DNA of 64,000 nucleotides from the NCBI RefSeq assembly GCF_963576615.1, contig NC_088708.1, forward strand, positions 60,623,196 to 60,687,195, in the 5' to 3' direction. Positions 12,601-24,424 of this stretch are shown in pieces. Below the pieces are notes generated by a model, which had not been told where the DNA came from, ran no database searches, and was given only the letters and a program-made list of their open reading frames with translations. Source of the stretch: Watersipora subatra (lineage: Eukaryota; Bryozoa; Gymnolaemata; Cheilostomatida; Watersiporidae). A program made the translations under genes and the position numbers. Position 1 is the first letter of the stretch, and each line of letters starts with the position of its first letter.

Positions 12601-15600
12601 TAGCGACAGCCTCGTCAAGAGATCCGAGAGGGTAGGCGAGTCCAGCTAGGGAGTTGCTAATGTAGACAAGCAGCTTGTTTCCGAGCTTCACATGAATGTC
12701 TAGAGTGTAGCAAGTAGTAAAATACACCGAGTAGTAAGGCATGCGCATAGAGGTCATATATTCAGAAGGAATGAGCAGTAAAACAATAATACTTCAGCAT
12801 TAAACGAAAGTGAACTTAAAGATGTGCTAAAAATAATCAAATTTTACAAGTAAATTTCTATATTCTCCTGAAGTATTGTATTACAAAAAATGAATTTAAA
12901 TAAGTGTAGAAGGATACAATAGTGAGTACAATATAACAATATTTACAAATGATATCAATTAGCAAATGTTCCTCTTCTCACTGGCAAATGACTCGTTTTG
13001 TAGTACAACTCTATGACACAAATGATATCGAAATAATTTTTGCTTCTTTTCAATCGAATCTTTCCCTTCAAGCCCTAAATCCACAAGCATGAATTACCAT
13101 GTCTCTAATTTTTCCCACCCTAAATCCACAAACACAGGTCAGCATCCCTCCAACGCCATATAAAAATGACAATCTATAGAAGCTCCTCTAAACTAGCTTC
13201 AACTAAATGATTACTTTGCAATCTCATTTTAGTATCATTTTTGTAATACGAAAATCAAGGCTATTATCAGTCACATTCTCTTCTCTCTTTATCTAGCCAA
13301 CTCATCAGCATGTGCTGACAACTCACAGAAAAAAGTCACAAGAGCTGTGCTTACCTGAGAGCTGTTTGCCAGAAGCAATGGCTTCTCTCAGCACGGCAAT
13401 GAGCTCTAACAGAGGTGAGATGTAGTCCTGGAGCCCCTGGTTGTATATGTATATAATAGCATCATACATTCCATTCTCCCAGCAAAGCTTGACTGTCTGC
13501 AAATATATACGTCAATATGATGTCCTACACTTTAAGATCTCCTATTACTCAGACCTAGACAGAAGAACTAATATTGCCCCTAGTAAGATAAATAACTTCA
13601 TGCTTACCCTGGCTGTCAATAAATGAACAGAGGTTTGAAAGAATTGACTTACTCGAGACATACTGTCAACACACTGTTGATAACAACCTATAATTAACCA
13701 TCTATGCTGTTAGATGTCTTAGCATTAGTAGATCTCAGGCTATCTATGCTATACTGGTCTATTCATTTCGTAGGCCAAAATATCTCACATTTACTGTATT
13801 TCATGAATCCACAGAACTTGCAAAATTGAAAATTGCTAACAGATGTGCATTTTTAATAACTTTGCCTGGCATAATTTTTACAAACTCAAACAATAGAGAT
13901 TTCAAGGTTCACAAAACATTTATTATAACTCAAGCTTTTGGCTACAGCCAGATCTTATTACGCAGCTAGCAATGCCTGACGAGAGTCTGTTTTGTGCTCG
14001 CATCATTTGTGTGGCTGCCGGCATCAAATTCACAAATAAAAACACTCGCACTCTCAAAATACTTGTAAGGATTATCTCTCATGGCTGATAGAACGCTAGG
14101 GCCTTCTGTTAATATCAAGATCTTTGTTCTATAGCTTGAGTACCTCATGTATATCAAGACTGATAATGTCGAGGTGTATGATGCACGCCTCGACCCTGCC
14201 CAACATGTCTTTTCCTTGAAAATGGCTCGTCAAGTCTTTCATGATCTGAGGAGAGATACGTTGCAGCTGGTCATCAAGAATGTATGGCTCAAGACACTCG
14301 AGGAACGCACCGTGGGCAATGACATCCTGGCTAAACCTCTCATAGAGCCGTCCAAACAGCACATCTCTACAGCAACATGTAATATCACAGCTCTACAATG
14401 ACATGTAAAATCTCAGCACATCATGAACAGATAATTTAATGTTTCCACAATGACATGAACCCGTTCCTGCAGCTACAGGTAGTATTGAACTTTTACACAT
14501 AAATGAAACATCGCTACTCTACCAATAAATGTAATCTCACATCTCCACAGTTAGATGACAAATAAAAACTCTACATTTATATATAATCTCTGACATATGT
14601 ATGTCCTATGTCTGACATATGTATGTCCTATGTATGTCTCCATATAAAAGGCTAATAATTAAGTTAAGCAAGCAATCAAGTTGATAGCATCTTAAGCAAT
14701 TGCCAACTATAAAAATAATCATGTTACATGTATTCCAAATGGAACATAATTACAAAAACAAATTATTAAAAAATTTAACTACTTGGTTGTTATAACAGAT
14801 TTTTACACATTCACTAAGTTGGTAGCAGCTTTATAAATTCTAAAGGTGAACAGAGATGCAATAGCATTGGTAAGGCAGGTATTTTTAAAAAATGAAACAG
14901 GTAAGATAATACCAATTTACCGCGCATCATTTTATGTTAATAAGTTTAGTTATTTATATAAACACATATATATACATGTATATATTATATATAATATATA
15001 TTATATATATTAATATATATATTGTATATATAATATATATTATATACATATATATAATACAATATATATATATATAATATGGTACTTACACCCTCTCCAG
15101 TCGTAAGCAGTATTCAACGCATATAGGGACCACATTCTACAATAAACAGCCATACAAACTCTACATACTCAGAGAATACACATAAAATGGTACAAAAATA
15201 ATTTAGGTTGTACTTAATTTACACGAATGAAAATAACTTAAATGATTCATGAGAACATACCCTGACATCCTGGCACATGTACTAGTGAGAAGTGTGAATA
15301 GCGACAAGCATTTCAGATTACCATGACACTATTCATGTGTTCCAGTTCATAACATAACTCGTACCTATATACAATTCATATCATGTGTTTGCATGCTAAA
15401 TCATGCAAATAAAACTATACACTATATTGTAACCAGTGTGAACCAAATTTTTCCAGTTGAGCAAGCACTAGTGGCTAAACTGGAAAGTTTAAAAAAAAAT
15501 CAATTATCTTGATGATGTTCTGAGGCGGAGTAGAGAATGCAAGAGAGTTAAATAGAAGTTCAGTCAGACATATCTATAAGAATTAACAATAACACACTCA

Positions 15601-18600
15601 ACATGGCAACATGTTACATTTCTATTAAATGTTTCAGCCAAACTCTTCCAACATTATAAAGTTCCTCATGACATGAGATTGTGCTCTGTCAAGGAGTCGA
15701 CTGTTGAGAAGATGTATGACTCATATATGCTCCAGTTAAAAGTAGAAAATCACTAGTGATTTTCTACTTCACCGGCCAGTGTTTGCATGTGACCAGGTAT
15801 CATACTGCTCAACATTGCCACAGATCAAAAAGAGTATGAAGAAGAGTTGTCTTACCTCGTAATGTTTGATGAGCTCATCTATATTGCCAAACTCGGGGCA
15901 GAGTTTAGTCATGGAGAGATCAATGTAGGTGTAGAGAATGTCCAGCATCTACATTGCAAAAAAGTAAAATCAATGCAGAAAAGTGCATGAAATACTAAAA
16001 GAACAACCAGCTCATTGGTAACATCTGTGAGGATTGTTATAAGTTAGGATAAACTATACATAGTTTTCCTCTATTGTAAAAAAAACACACAATTAAAGGC
16101 TTGAGCATTTTACTTGAAAAAATTGTTTTAAAAATCATGATACTCAAAATATGAGGGTGATAAATTTTATAGCATGAACTACTACAATAACTATAAAAGG
16201 CGATGGAGTCAAGAGGCTATTAACAATACGGTTCTTTTAGGAATAGATTCAACATCCTAAAATATAACAGCAAGTAATATATCCCAGTACTTGACCACAC
16301 ATGACAAATATTAAACATATGAGTCTATTCATTCTTCTATATCCAACACAAACTGCAGCAGAGAGACAATCAATGACTGGTAGTGCCACAGTAAGTGTTA
16401 AACCTAACAGTATTGCCTTCAAACAATCAAATTGGCCACTCACTTTGTTAGCCACAACCTTCTGTCGTTTTTCAGGATTGCTGGAAAGACCAATAACAGC
16501 CTTAGCAGTCCCATCGTAAAAAGTAAGAGCTAAGGCTATCGCATCCTGATGTCTATTCTCCCTTAGCAGCACATCCAGCCTCTGTAGGAACACAGTCTTT
16601 TGTTTACTGAGTAAGAGTAATGATTGGCCTAATGTATTGTGATATTCTTTTTTGTGATCTGCTGCCAGCTGATGACAAAAAAATGAATCCTTTTGACAGA
16701 AGTTATTAATGAATATCTGACCAACCGTTGCGAGATATGACAGTTTAGATGTGTAAGAATGTTTCACAACTACCTGTGACAAAGTGTCACTGTGCACTTT
16801 CAATGAGAGGATTTTAAGAAATAAAACTGCAGTCTATCTTATAGTTGAAACCAACCTCCTGCCATGTTCTTGTAGTCATCACATGTATTGACTTGCTGCC
16901 GAGCACAAATAGCTGTGACCTGAATGAAGCCAGGGAGTAGTAACAGGCGTGTCCTCCTGCGTGAGACTGCAATACAAACATCTGTGTCTCAGCCCCACAA
17001 TATGCCACACTAGTACTCATATAAGATACTAGCTGTGCTACCCGGCGTTGCCCAGGTATTAAAAATCAGCTAATAAACAATGAGAGGCAATGAGAATTGC
17101 GTGTCACTTGCTATTAGCCTTGCACATTGCCAATTGATAAGTTGAGTAAACTTATTAATAAGAGCTACCCCTCTCTGTGACGTTAAGCCATTACTTTGCG
17201 TTGTGACCGAAAGTGGTTGCTTATTTGTTTCCATATAGCGACATATATTGCCTAACGAATCTATCAAGCTCGTCTGGTTTAGTTAGTAAGGTGTCAGACT
17301 GGCTAGCAGGAGGTTCCGAGATCAAATCTTCTGCTATACAGATTTTTTATTCAAAGATTTTAATAGCTATAGATGGACATATACACAAACTTTGAGAAAT
17401 ATATATATAGATTAGTATTCCGTAAGATACCTAACTATATGTCAGGCCTTGGAGAAGACTGCGAGAGTTGGTTAGAACTTACCAAGGCAGGGCTAACATT
17501 ACAGCCCGTTGCCAGACCCTTGAAGAAGCTAGTGCCATAGACAAACCGCATGTCTGACATATCTATTACTTCGAGCTCTTCCCAGCTCGCCACATCCACA
17601 AGATGAATCTTCTCGAAGGTGTCCATGACAGCGAGAGTGAATGAATTGAGCCACTACACAAAACCAAGAACAGAGATCTGTTATCAACAGGGCTGGTCAG
17701 TCTATGTCTGAGTGAAGCTTTGATTGCAGAAATTTCACTTACTGCCAACTAAGGAACAGCCATAATCTATAGATGATACATGATGCCTTCACATCGGAAA
17801 ACCAAACTTTGACTACAGTGGATGAGTGTTGCCAACAGTGTACATGTAATCACACTTGACCTGTTAGACAAAAACGCTGCCAATCAACTGCTTACCTATA
17901 AGATTTTCGAATAGCTAGCCAGAGGCTTATTAAAAAGCAGACGATGTGATCACATGATAAACCATAAACATAACTTAGCATGTTTGATATCTACTCAACT
18001 GTGAAGCAATTGGCAGGTCAAGAGAACATACAGAACTCTTAACTGTTGCTCTTCATCAAGGGATACTGGAGGAAGGTTACAGATATTTCAAATGAATTCC
18101 ACTAAAGGTAGTAAAGGAATCAGCTCCAAATTTATATAACAGACAATCAGTGCAGCTGGTCTGCTAGTCTGCCCTCATCATGTCACTATTTAACCAATCT
18201 TGAACACACAGCAATAAACAAAGAGATAAAATATGAATAAAAAGTTAATAGATTCGTATGAACGTTTCTGTTTCATGTTGTGCAATCATATAAAGTTGAA
18301 GGGGTTGTCAAACTATCTTCCCAAGATCCTCAATGATGCTACTAATAAATAACATTTATATTCTGTAGAAAACTAGCTTGGTTTAAAGGTACTAAAAATA
18401 TTTTAAACTTTGCAGTAAGCAAATAGCTAAACAAGTTGTTACACACAGAGATTTGACACAATTGCAGACCAATACTACTCATAGTTATAGTTGTAGATAG
18501 CTGAAACAGGTAAAAAGATAGCTGACGCAGGTAGAATATACTTCCCGTAGGTAGAAGATAGCTGACACAGGTAGAGCTACTTACACAAAATGCAATGATT

Positions 18601-21600
18601 TTATATGCGACTTCACTTGTCTGCAGTCTTCGAATCTCAATTTCTTGTGAGCCTTTTATAACTGCCTGGTAAAAGTAAAGAATGCTAAGGAAGCAGGGGC
18701 TAAGTGCAAAGGTCAGCAGCATTCAAGTATTACTCATAATAGCAATATAAATGTGAATGACATTCCCAGACAAATTTGCAAATAAAAGAATCACTACACA
18801 GAGCATATAAGCTCTCATAACCTTGTATGAGTCATTAATCAGCTCTAAACTCCCACATGCATGACGTTTCCTAGACAAGAATGATGGCATTAGCTAAACC
18901 ACAATGTGGTTTTTAAACTGATGACATGTCATACTCAAATCAGCAAATCGACACACATATGCGGAGTAATGATGCTAGACCAATAATAACGCTACACACA
19001 GCATCGAAATCTGGGATAATAGTAATTTAGGATAATCCTAGAGATGTTTGAAAGCTTGGTAAACACGAAGTTATGGACCACACAAAGACTGATTACATCA
19101 TATGAGTGACAACATCCCACGAGTGACGACATCACGCGAGTGACGACATCACACGAGTGACGACATCACACGAGTGACGACATCACACGAGTGACGACAT
19201 CACACGATTGACAACATCGCACGAGTGACAACATCAGACAAGTGACAACATCCCACAAGTGACAACATCAGACGAGTGACAACATCAGACGAGTGACAAC
19301 ATCACACGAGTGACAACATCCCACGAGTGACAACATCACACAAATGTCAACATCAGACGAGTGACAACATCGCACAAGTGACAACATCACACAAGTGATA
19401 ACATCGCACAAGTGACAACATCGGGCAAGTGACAACATCACTAAAAGCATTGACATTAAGATCATGGTGCATTTTGGATAATCTTATTTCATGGTTGGTA
19501 AATGTAAAGATCACGCAAACAGTAATGAAATTAGAGTAGTGACAACTGGGGATATTCCAAATATTAAACAAAACTAACAATTATCATAATGACTATCCAT
19601 CCATTTTGTTGTAGCACATAAATTACTGTTACAGCTAGCATGTCATACGCTCTGCTGACACTACAAGCATGAGCCTAAGAAAAAAAACCATTATTCTTTT
19701 TTCTGTTTAATCTTGAGTTAAAATCTCAGAATCTTGATTAAATCTTAATCTTCCTGAATAATAATAATAATATTATTATTATTCAGGAAGTAGTGAGTTA
19801 CGTGGATGAAAGGGGCAACAATAAAATGAAGCATATTGAAACAGGTACCTGGAAGAAATGGATAGTAGACTGTCGAGCAATGGCCAACACTGGCTCAAAC
19901 ACGGCATCAGATCCTGAAACCTTGACACCCGCACATCTCCAACACAAAAGAGGCAGGCAATCCTGTTGACCCGTCAGAATGAATGAGTATATAATGGACA
20001 CCTTGGGCCTCAGGTTAATCACCAACAGCTGCATAAATAATGTAATTACGCAATATTAAAATTATTTACGTTCCATAAACTAGCTTTAATAATAAATTTG
20101 TGTCATAAAATAAATCCCTCCTGATGCAAACTCTAAAAAAAGCTCATCCGTGGCTAAAGGTTAAACCACAAATGTTGATGAAGCGGAAAGGTATGAAAAT
20201 TTTTAAAATTCAAGGAATCATTGCCTTTTTTCAGAATTATTGGCAGAACATATATGCAGTCTTGTGTTTGCTATTGATATGCTGTCAAAATGTGTACGGT
20301 TCAAAATTAATAAAAAGTGTTTATGGATAAAGCCGAAGCTTTAATGTATGACTTTCAAATGTTTCATGAATTAGTAATAGACTAATAAATCTCTTTTTTA
20401 AACCATTTGCCGTTAATTACCTTGGTGAAGGTCACCATCGCTACAAGCATGGTATGTGCATTATGAGAGTTCTTGGCCTGTTTGGGTATATGTAAAGGCT
20501 CTATAGCGCACACCTCCCCTCGGCTTCCGGAGAATAAACAACGGGACACACAACCCCGCCCCGTAACAGTTCGCCTATAGAAAAATATGCTTGCTACAGC
20601 GATGTGACGGGATTATCTGTTTGATTGAGCTTTTTTGCTAGAACTTCACAGTATTCTATTCAGAGTTTGAATGAAGGAAATATACATTTTGAGCAGTTTG
20701 TAGGTAGACTCACGTGAACTCAAGGTCAAATACAGAGCCGTGACTATCAGCACAGACAGCAACTACGAAACTATCGGTAAATTTAATATGGATAACAGCT
20801 TGGCCAGCAGGATGTGCATCTGTAATCGTGCGCAACAGTTTGCCATTAGAAAGATCCCACATGGTAATCTGGCCCTTAGCATGACCAGCGAGCAAACGGC
20901 TGGAGTCGACATTGAAGGAAAGGCAAGAGACAGACCCATACTGCTCGCCAGTCTTAGCAGTTCCCAGACTCCATTTCATGGCTTGTGAAGGCTCTGCAGC
21001 AAAAAATGATATTCTTGGGTATCCAAAAACCCAAATAAGTGCACCAGCTCAGGCAACAAGAGCTGTCTCATTAATTAAGTCGCGCAGAAAGATGTTGCAG
21101 TACAAATGCAGACTACCATATAGTTTTATGCACAATAAGTTTTAATTAAAACAACATCGCGTCTAAACAAAATTTAGCATCTGAAAATTCATAATTCAAG
21201 GAAAGTTTACAACAAACCAAATACGTAGACGATTCCATGCGCTGTTCCGATTGCTATGAGAACATCAATAGCCATAGCTGTAGGAAAGCCAGCATTTATC
21301 CTCGTCTACAATGAAAATAAAAAAAGAACTCGGATACATGACTGTTAAAATTACAAACTCAAACTATTACTTTACTGAAATTAAAGGACTCTACTAACTC
21401 TGGCTAAATAAGTTTAACTTAAAACTTTGAGGCGCTGAATAGCTTCTCCACCAACCAATACCAACCAGAATCATTATTACAAAAAAGTGCAAAGATGCAT
21501 TGAATGTTTTAGACACCTTGTTGAGACTTCAAAAGGCAACTAGGCAGATTGAATTGTCAAATCTTACTTTACACGCAAATATAAAGGTTATATATCGACA

Positions 21601-22792
21601 AGAAAATACATTGCTGATGCTATAGAAATTTACTCACTTGTGCTGCAACTATTTGAGTAGATATGCCCTTTAATATTGTGTGCCTCATCACTGACCCATG
21701 CCCTTCATAAATCTTCCTCTTTCTGCAATAATTTCCTTAATGAATATGGTGGTTTTTTGTATCTTTTAAATAAGGTCTTTAGTTAGATGTTTGCGCCATT
21801 AGCATCGCAAAACAAATCTTCATATTTCATGACACTTTTTTTAAAATTAATTAATCTACCTTTTTCTATCAAAGTCATCAAAGCTGAGTATGGAAGCAGT
21901 ATCGAATGGTCCTAAAAGTCTTCCAAACTCGCTCTCTTCTGAACTTGACAGTGCATCATTTTCTTCTTCATCTCCGGACTAGATGAGCAAACAGTTAAAA
22001 AAAAATAAAGATAGTAAAAGTTAGCAAAAAAGCAAAACAAATTACAATTACTCTTGTCTTTTATGATTTTATTACAAAAAATTGAAAATGGTGGCCAAGA
22101 AATGTGGGGTTCATAGCAATACTTATTCTGTGAACCCCACATGATAAGTAAACTCAATTGCTCATCTATTTAACACCTAATAACTAAATAAACCAATTAC
22201 TATAAAACGACATAACAATACCTCATTCAGGATGCTTTCAAGGGTAGGAGCAGCCACAGTTGGTAAGTCAAACTCCTCTGCATCCAACTGAAATTAACAT
22301 TTCGTTAGAAAACAAGTGGGAGCTATTAGTGTTAAAACCATCTGTATAGAGCTACACTGAATCATATATGCCATTAATCAGCACTTCTTCAACCTTTAAA
22401 AGAAGACATTCATACCCTCTAGCTATGAGGTACCTCTGAATAAACGTAATACCACAATAGAATGTACATTTCTAAAACAAATAGCCACATCAGCACATGA
22501 TACTCCAACTATAACTGCCAATTGTAGCATAGGCTGTTAAAATTATTATTATTTAGCACAATAGTCACTAGTACTAAACTTATGCCAAAATATATTAACT
22601 AGATTTCAGTTTGCAAACCTAAAGGATCTTTGTAAAAGAATGTGGGCAAGCACAAACAGTGACCATAAGATCTTTTAAAACTAAAATTTCTACAAATTAG
22701 ACGATATGCCATGCCTGTTCAAGTTCACTTTCCAGTCCATTTAAAAGTAATTCGGCAGAGCTAACATTGTCAACCTCCCCTTTCTCATCCAT
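1484..22792 (-). CDS. VPS8: VPS8, CORVET complex subunit
   Basis: VPS8 is the CORVET subunit that binds Rab5 and tethers early endosomes for fusion. Translated exons match animal VPS8 colinearly for about 1,340 codons (human about 1,430). Phase-consistent exons in gene order: 22792-22715, 22287-22222, 21978-21860, 21722-21638, 21305-21218, 20993-20714, 20574-20421, 20028-19849, 18665-18585, 17653-17483, 16966-16856, 16581-16444, 15948-15856, 15136-15090, 14366-14144, 13496-13355, 12699-12538, 11502-11394, 10940-10781, 10369-10230, 9355-9175, 8413-8274, 8137-8005, 6908-6819, 6732-6663, 5583-5486, 4268-4029, 3675-3550, 3168-3143, 2928-about 2780, 1916-1880, 1612-1484. The start is the first ATG before TLESILNE-type sequence. 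Nearly all introns are GT-AG; intron 1 must use a GC donor to keep frame. The link from the RING exon to the last two exons is not phase-consistent, so a small exon or a different donor is missing there. GPN3 lies upstream on the same strand, 1.6 kb away. Confidence 0.93.
5598..5935. repeat. 31-bp minisatellite in VPS8 intron
   Basis: About 11 copies of a unit beginning CTATTGACTAGTAATAGAGG, followed by TACACATAGCT or TACACATATAT. The unit is itself an imperfect palindrome (CTATT-GACTAGT-AATAG). The array starts about 15 bp from the acceptor of the VPS8 exon at 5583-5486. Confidence 0.92.
6061..6440. repeat. 15-bp minisatellite next to a tRNA-like sequence
   Basis: On the minus strand, 6110-6075 reads like the end of a tRNA, with a B-box-like GTAGGTTCAAATCCTG. 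Immediately beside it, GGTACGCTACCACCC and close variants (GGTATGCTACCACCC, CTGCACTACCACC) are repeated about 20 times from 6110 to 6440. The array is inside a VPS8 intron. Open frames across it (127 and 152 codons on plus, 81 on minus) exist only because the unit is a multiple of three. Confidence 0.85.
6988..7850. other. VPS8 intron, unclassified
   Basis: No exon is visible between the VPS8 exons at 8137-8005 and 6908-6819. The part from 7020 to 7520 has phrases such as AATACGAGGGGAATTCCGAG and AGCATACGAGATG that look like a worn DNA-transposon end, but I cannot identify a family. Confidence 0.3.
9598..9685 (-). repeat. tRNA-like SINE head
   Basis: On the minus strand this reads GGAGGCTGGAGGTTCAAACTTCC, a B-box-like segment preceded about 35 bp upstream by CTCTGGATTATTGGGTAATA, an A-box-like segment. 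The spacing suits a tRNA-derived SINE. I see no good cloverleaf, so it is not called a tRNA gene. Confidence 0.45.
10051..10171. repeat. 27-bp minisatellite copied from a VPS8 splice donor
   Basis: Four and a half near-identical 27-bp units. On the minus strand each contains GAGCATGCCAATCTGTAAGC. The real exon-20 donor at 10230 reads GAACATGCCAATCT|GTAAGT, so each unit is a copy of that exon-intron border. The array starts about 60 bp downstream of the true donor. Confidence 0.93.
11570..11990 (+). mobile_element. non-LTR retrotransposon 3' end with CAAA tail
   Basis: The frame from 11679 to the TAA at 11769-11771 reads WNSLPIWLRKIDSHDGFRAA and ends ALKQYLLDSLE. This is the typical C-terminal tail of a LINE reverse transcriptase (CR1/Jockey-like). 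It is followed by a 3' UTR and a (CAAA)n tail at about 11943-11990. A partial duplicate of the same WNSLP sequence lies at about 11590. The copy is 5'-truncated and sits in a VPS8 intron. Confidence 0.8.
14940..15080. repeat. (TA)n-rich microsatellite
   Basis: An alternating TA/TATATAT tract with interspersed ATTATA. It ends about 10 bp from the splice donor of the 47-nt VPS8 exon 15136-15090. Confidence 0.9.
15740..15769. repeat. perfect 30-bp palindrome
   Basis: AAGTAGAAAATCACT is followed directly by its exact reverse complement, centred on ACTAGT. It lies in a VPS8 intron 100 bp from exon 15948-15856. No function can be read from it. Confidence 0.9.
16856..20993 (-). CDS. VPS8: VPS8 WD/beta-propeller exons
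   Basis: Six exons (20993-20714, 20574-20421, 20028-19849, 18665-18585, 17653-17483, 16966-16856) encode the N-terminal propeller of VPS8. The first carries the diagnostic GQITMWDLSNGKLLR WD repeat followed by TDAHPAGQAVIHIKFTD. The next carries CLFSGSRGEVCAIEPL. Later exons carry LVDVASWEELEVIDMSD and FVLGSKSIHVMTTRTWQE. All junctions are phase-compatible. In the VPS8 family this propeller mediates contacts at the endosome. The 1.2-kb intron between 18665 and 19849 holds a 17-bp minisatellite and a perfect palindrome. Confidence 0.93.
17030..17422 (+). mobile_element. SINE-like element, family A copy 1, with target duplication
   Basis: The element begins TAGCTGTGCTACCCGGCGTT and ends in an ATATATATA-rich tail. 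It is flanked by the 8-bp direct repeat TAAGATAC at 17022-17029 and 17423-17430, a target-site duplication. Near its 3' side TGGTTTAGTTAGTAAGG (A-box-like) and GGTTCCGAGATCAAATC (B-box-like) are about 35 bp apart, as in a tRNA. Related copies are at 43150-43550 and 63122-63540. It sits about 60 bp upstream of the VPS8 exon 16966-16856. Confidence 0.8.
19084..19440. repeat. 17-bp minisatellite in VPS8 intron
   Basis: About 21 copies of GTGACAACATCACACGA, with GTGACGACATC variants at the left end. It lies in the intron between VPS8 exons 20028-19849 and 18665-18585. Confidence 0.95.
19750..19790. repeat. perfect 41-bp hairpin palindrome
   Basis: Arms of 20 bp (CTTCCTGAATAATAATAATA and its exact reverse complement) surround one central base. 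It lies 60 bp downstream of the donor of VPS8 exon 20028-19849. Confidence 0.92.
22102..22142. repeat. 12-bp inverted repeat
   Basis: ATGTGGGGTTCA at 22102-22113 is matched by TGAACCCCACAT at 22131-22142, a potential stem with a 17-bp loop. It lies in VPS8 intron 2. Confidence 0.75.
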
Positions 22793-24424
22793 ACTAATGA
22801 ACTAAATGGAGTCGAACTTTTACTTGCATATCCGTACGGCGGCGCCGAATACAGAGAACACAACTGCTAAAAGGTGTTTAGAAATTACGCACACAACTCC
22901 TTTTTGTTAAATTGGTGCCAATTTTTAATTGCAATTTCAAAATTCTTTCTTCCATTTTCAAAAAAACCTATATGACGAGCAAAACTTCATGTTTGTTTAA
23001 TCTGAGTGCACATCAAACACTATAAAACTGAGAAGCTAAATGTATATTAATCAGCTACATAAAATCCATAGCAGGGCAAAAAATTATATATGTACATGTA
23101 TACGGTACATATATCCAGTACATGTATATATAAACATGTATCTCTCCTTTTAATTTATAGCAATTATATATCGATGCTACTCTGCTTGCCGATCTTATCT
23201 ATTCTGTAATAAGCATACCATGAAAGGAGCCATGCATCTTTTTAGTTAGCTTTTATGATGGACCCCATTGTCAGAAACCTCACATAAGATTAGGAAGCAA
23301 CAATTGAAATCCAATGAGCCTGTGAATTACATTGCTTAGAACTGCAACTGTGGACCGTAGCCACAGCATGCCCTAGTGCAATTGTTAAGGAACAAGAGGC
23401 CTTAAAGGCTAGCATAATAAATGCTGTTTAACACTCTGCCCATTCAGTCTATTGAACTTCAATTCCATCATTAATGTGCCAATCCCTCGGCTCTTTCACA
23501 TTCACCCAACTTCCTCTTTACTGGCGTGCTGCTAATTCAGCCATCGGGAGAACTTGTAGAGCCAATGGTAAGCCAAGTTTATCTAGATTACAATGCTGCT
23601 GACAAACAGGTCAGATTGAAATATATTTATTGTAGCAAAATGGCTAATTTCCTATGTGAAAAGTAAACTTTTCTATTAAATACTAGGGAAGCCAGCTAAC
23701 AGAATGATTGGTTTGAAAGGACTGCAGATAAAGCTCAACTTTAGAGTTTATACGGTGTGATGGTTATATACAGTATATACATGTATATGGTAAACAAGTC
23801 ATGCCAAATAGACAACAATTTTGTGATAGGCAAAAACAAATCCACAAATACGGGTGAGAATTATCAAGCTGAATTAATAAATTCACGAATATTAATCTAC
23901 TTGAATAGTCCACAATTACAGTTGCAGATGCGCTATCACAGTTCCACTACTAGAATTGCAAGTGCTCTACCATAGCTGCAGAGGCACTACTATAGCTGCA
24001 GAGGCACTACTATAGCTGTAGAGGCACTACTATAGCTGTAGAGGCACTACTATAGCTGCAGGTGCACTAATATAGCTATAAGTGCCTTGCTACAGATGCA
24101 CTACTGGAGATGCACTAATATAGTTACATGTACAAGTGCACTACTGAAGCTGCAGATGCACAATTTCTGTTATGAAACTTTACAGATCTTACCAAAACTG
24201 ACCCACCATCTGATAAACAGTAAAACTCTGAATGATGGGGATGTTAATCCCAGATACATTTAATGAAGTCATCGATAAAGTAAGAAATGTTAACAACATT
24301 TAATGTCCACAAGCGATTGCCAGAACCAAATGAGGGCAGTTAAGGTCAGGTGTTCCTACATCACGTAGGCTCAACATCAAATGATAGAAAACTTGTGATA
24401 GGAGCAAACAAGGTGATCCAAATG
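22793..24424. other. VPS8-GPN3 intergenic region
   Basis: This 1.6-kb region separates the VPS8 start from the GPN3 stop on the same strand. The G+C-rich patch at 22832-22850 (CCGTACGGCGGCGCCGA), 40 bp upstream of the VPS8 ATG, is unusual for this A+T-rich DNA and may mark its promoter or 5' UTR. Short GTACATGTATA-type runs occur at 23085-23145 and a 20-bp array at 23960-24130. No other gene is seen. Confidence 0.6.
23960..24130. repeat. 20-bp minisatellite, intergenic
   Basis: About 6 good copies of TAGCTGCAGAGGCACTACTA, decaying at the right into related GATGCACTA and AGTGCACTA units. It lies about 300 bp downstream of the GPN3 stop codon. Confidence 0.88.

Noticed and set aside
17250-17340. 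tRNA gene
   Set aside because: A- and B-box-like motifs are present, but I cannot fold an acceptor stem and anticodon arm; the segment is inside a SINE-like element with target duplication.
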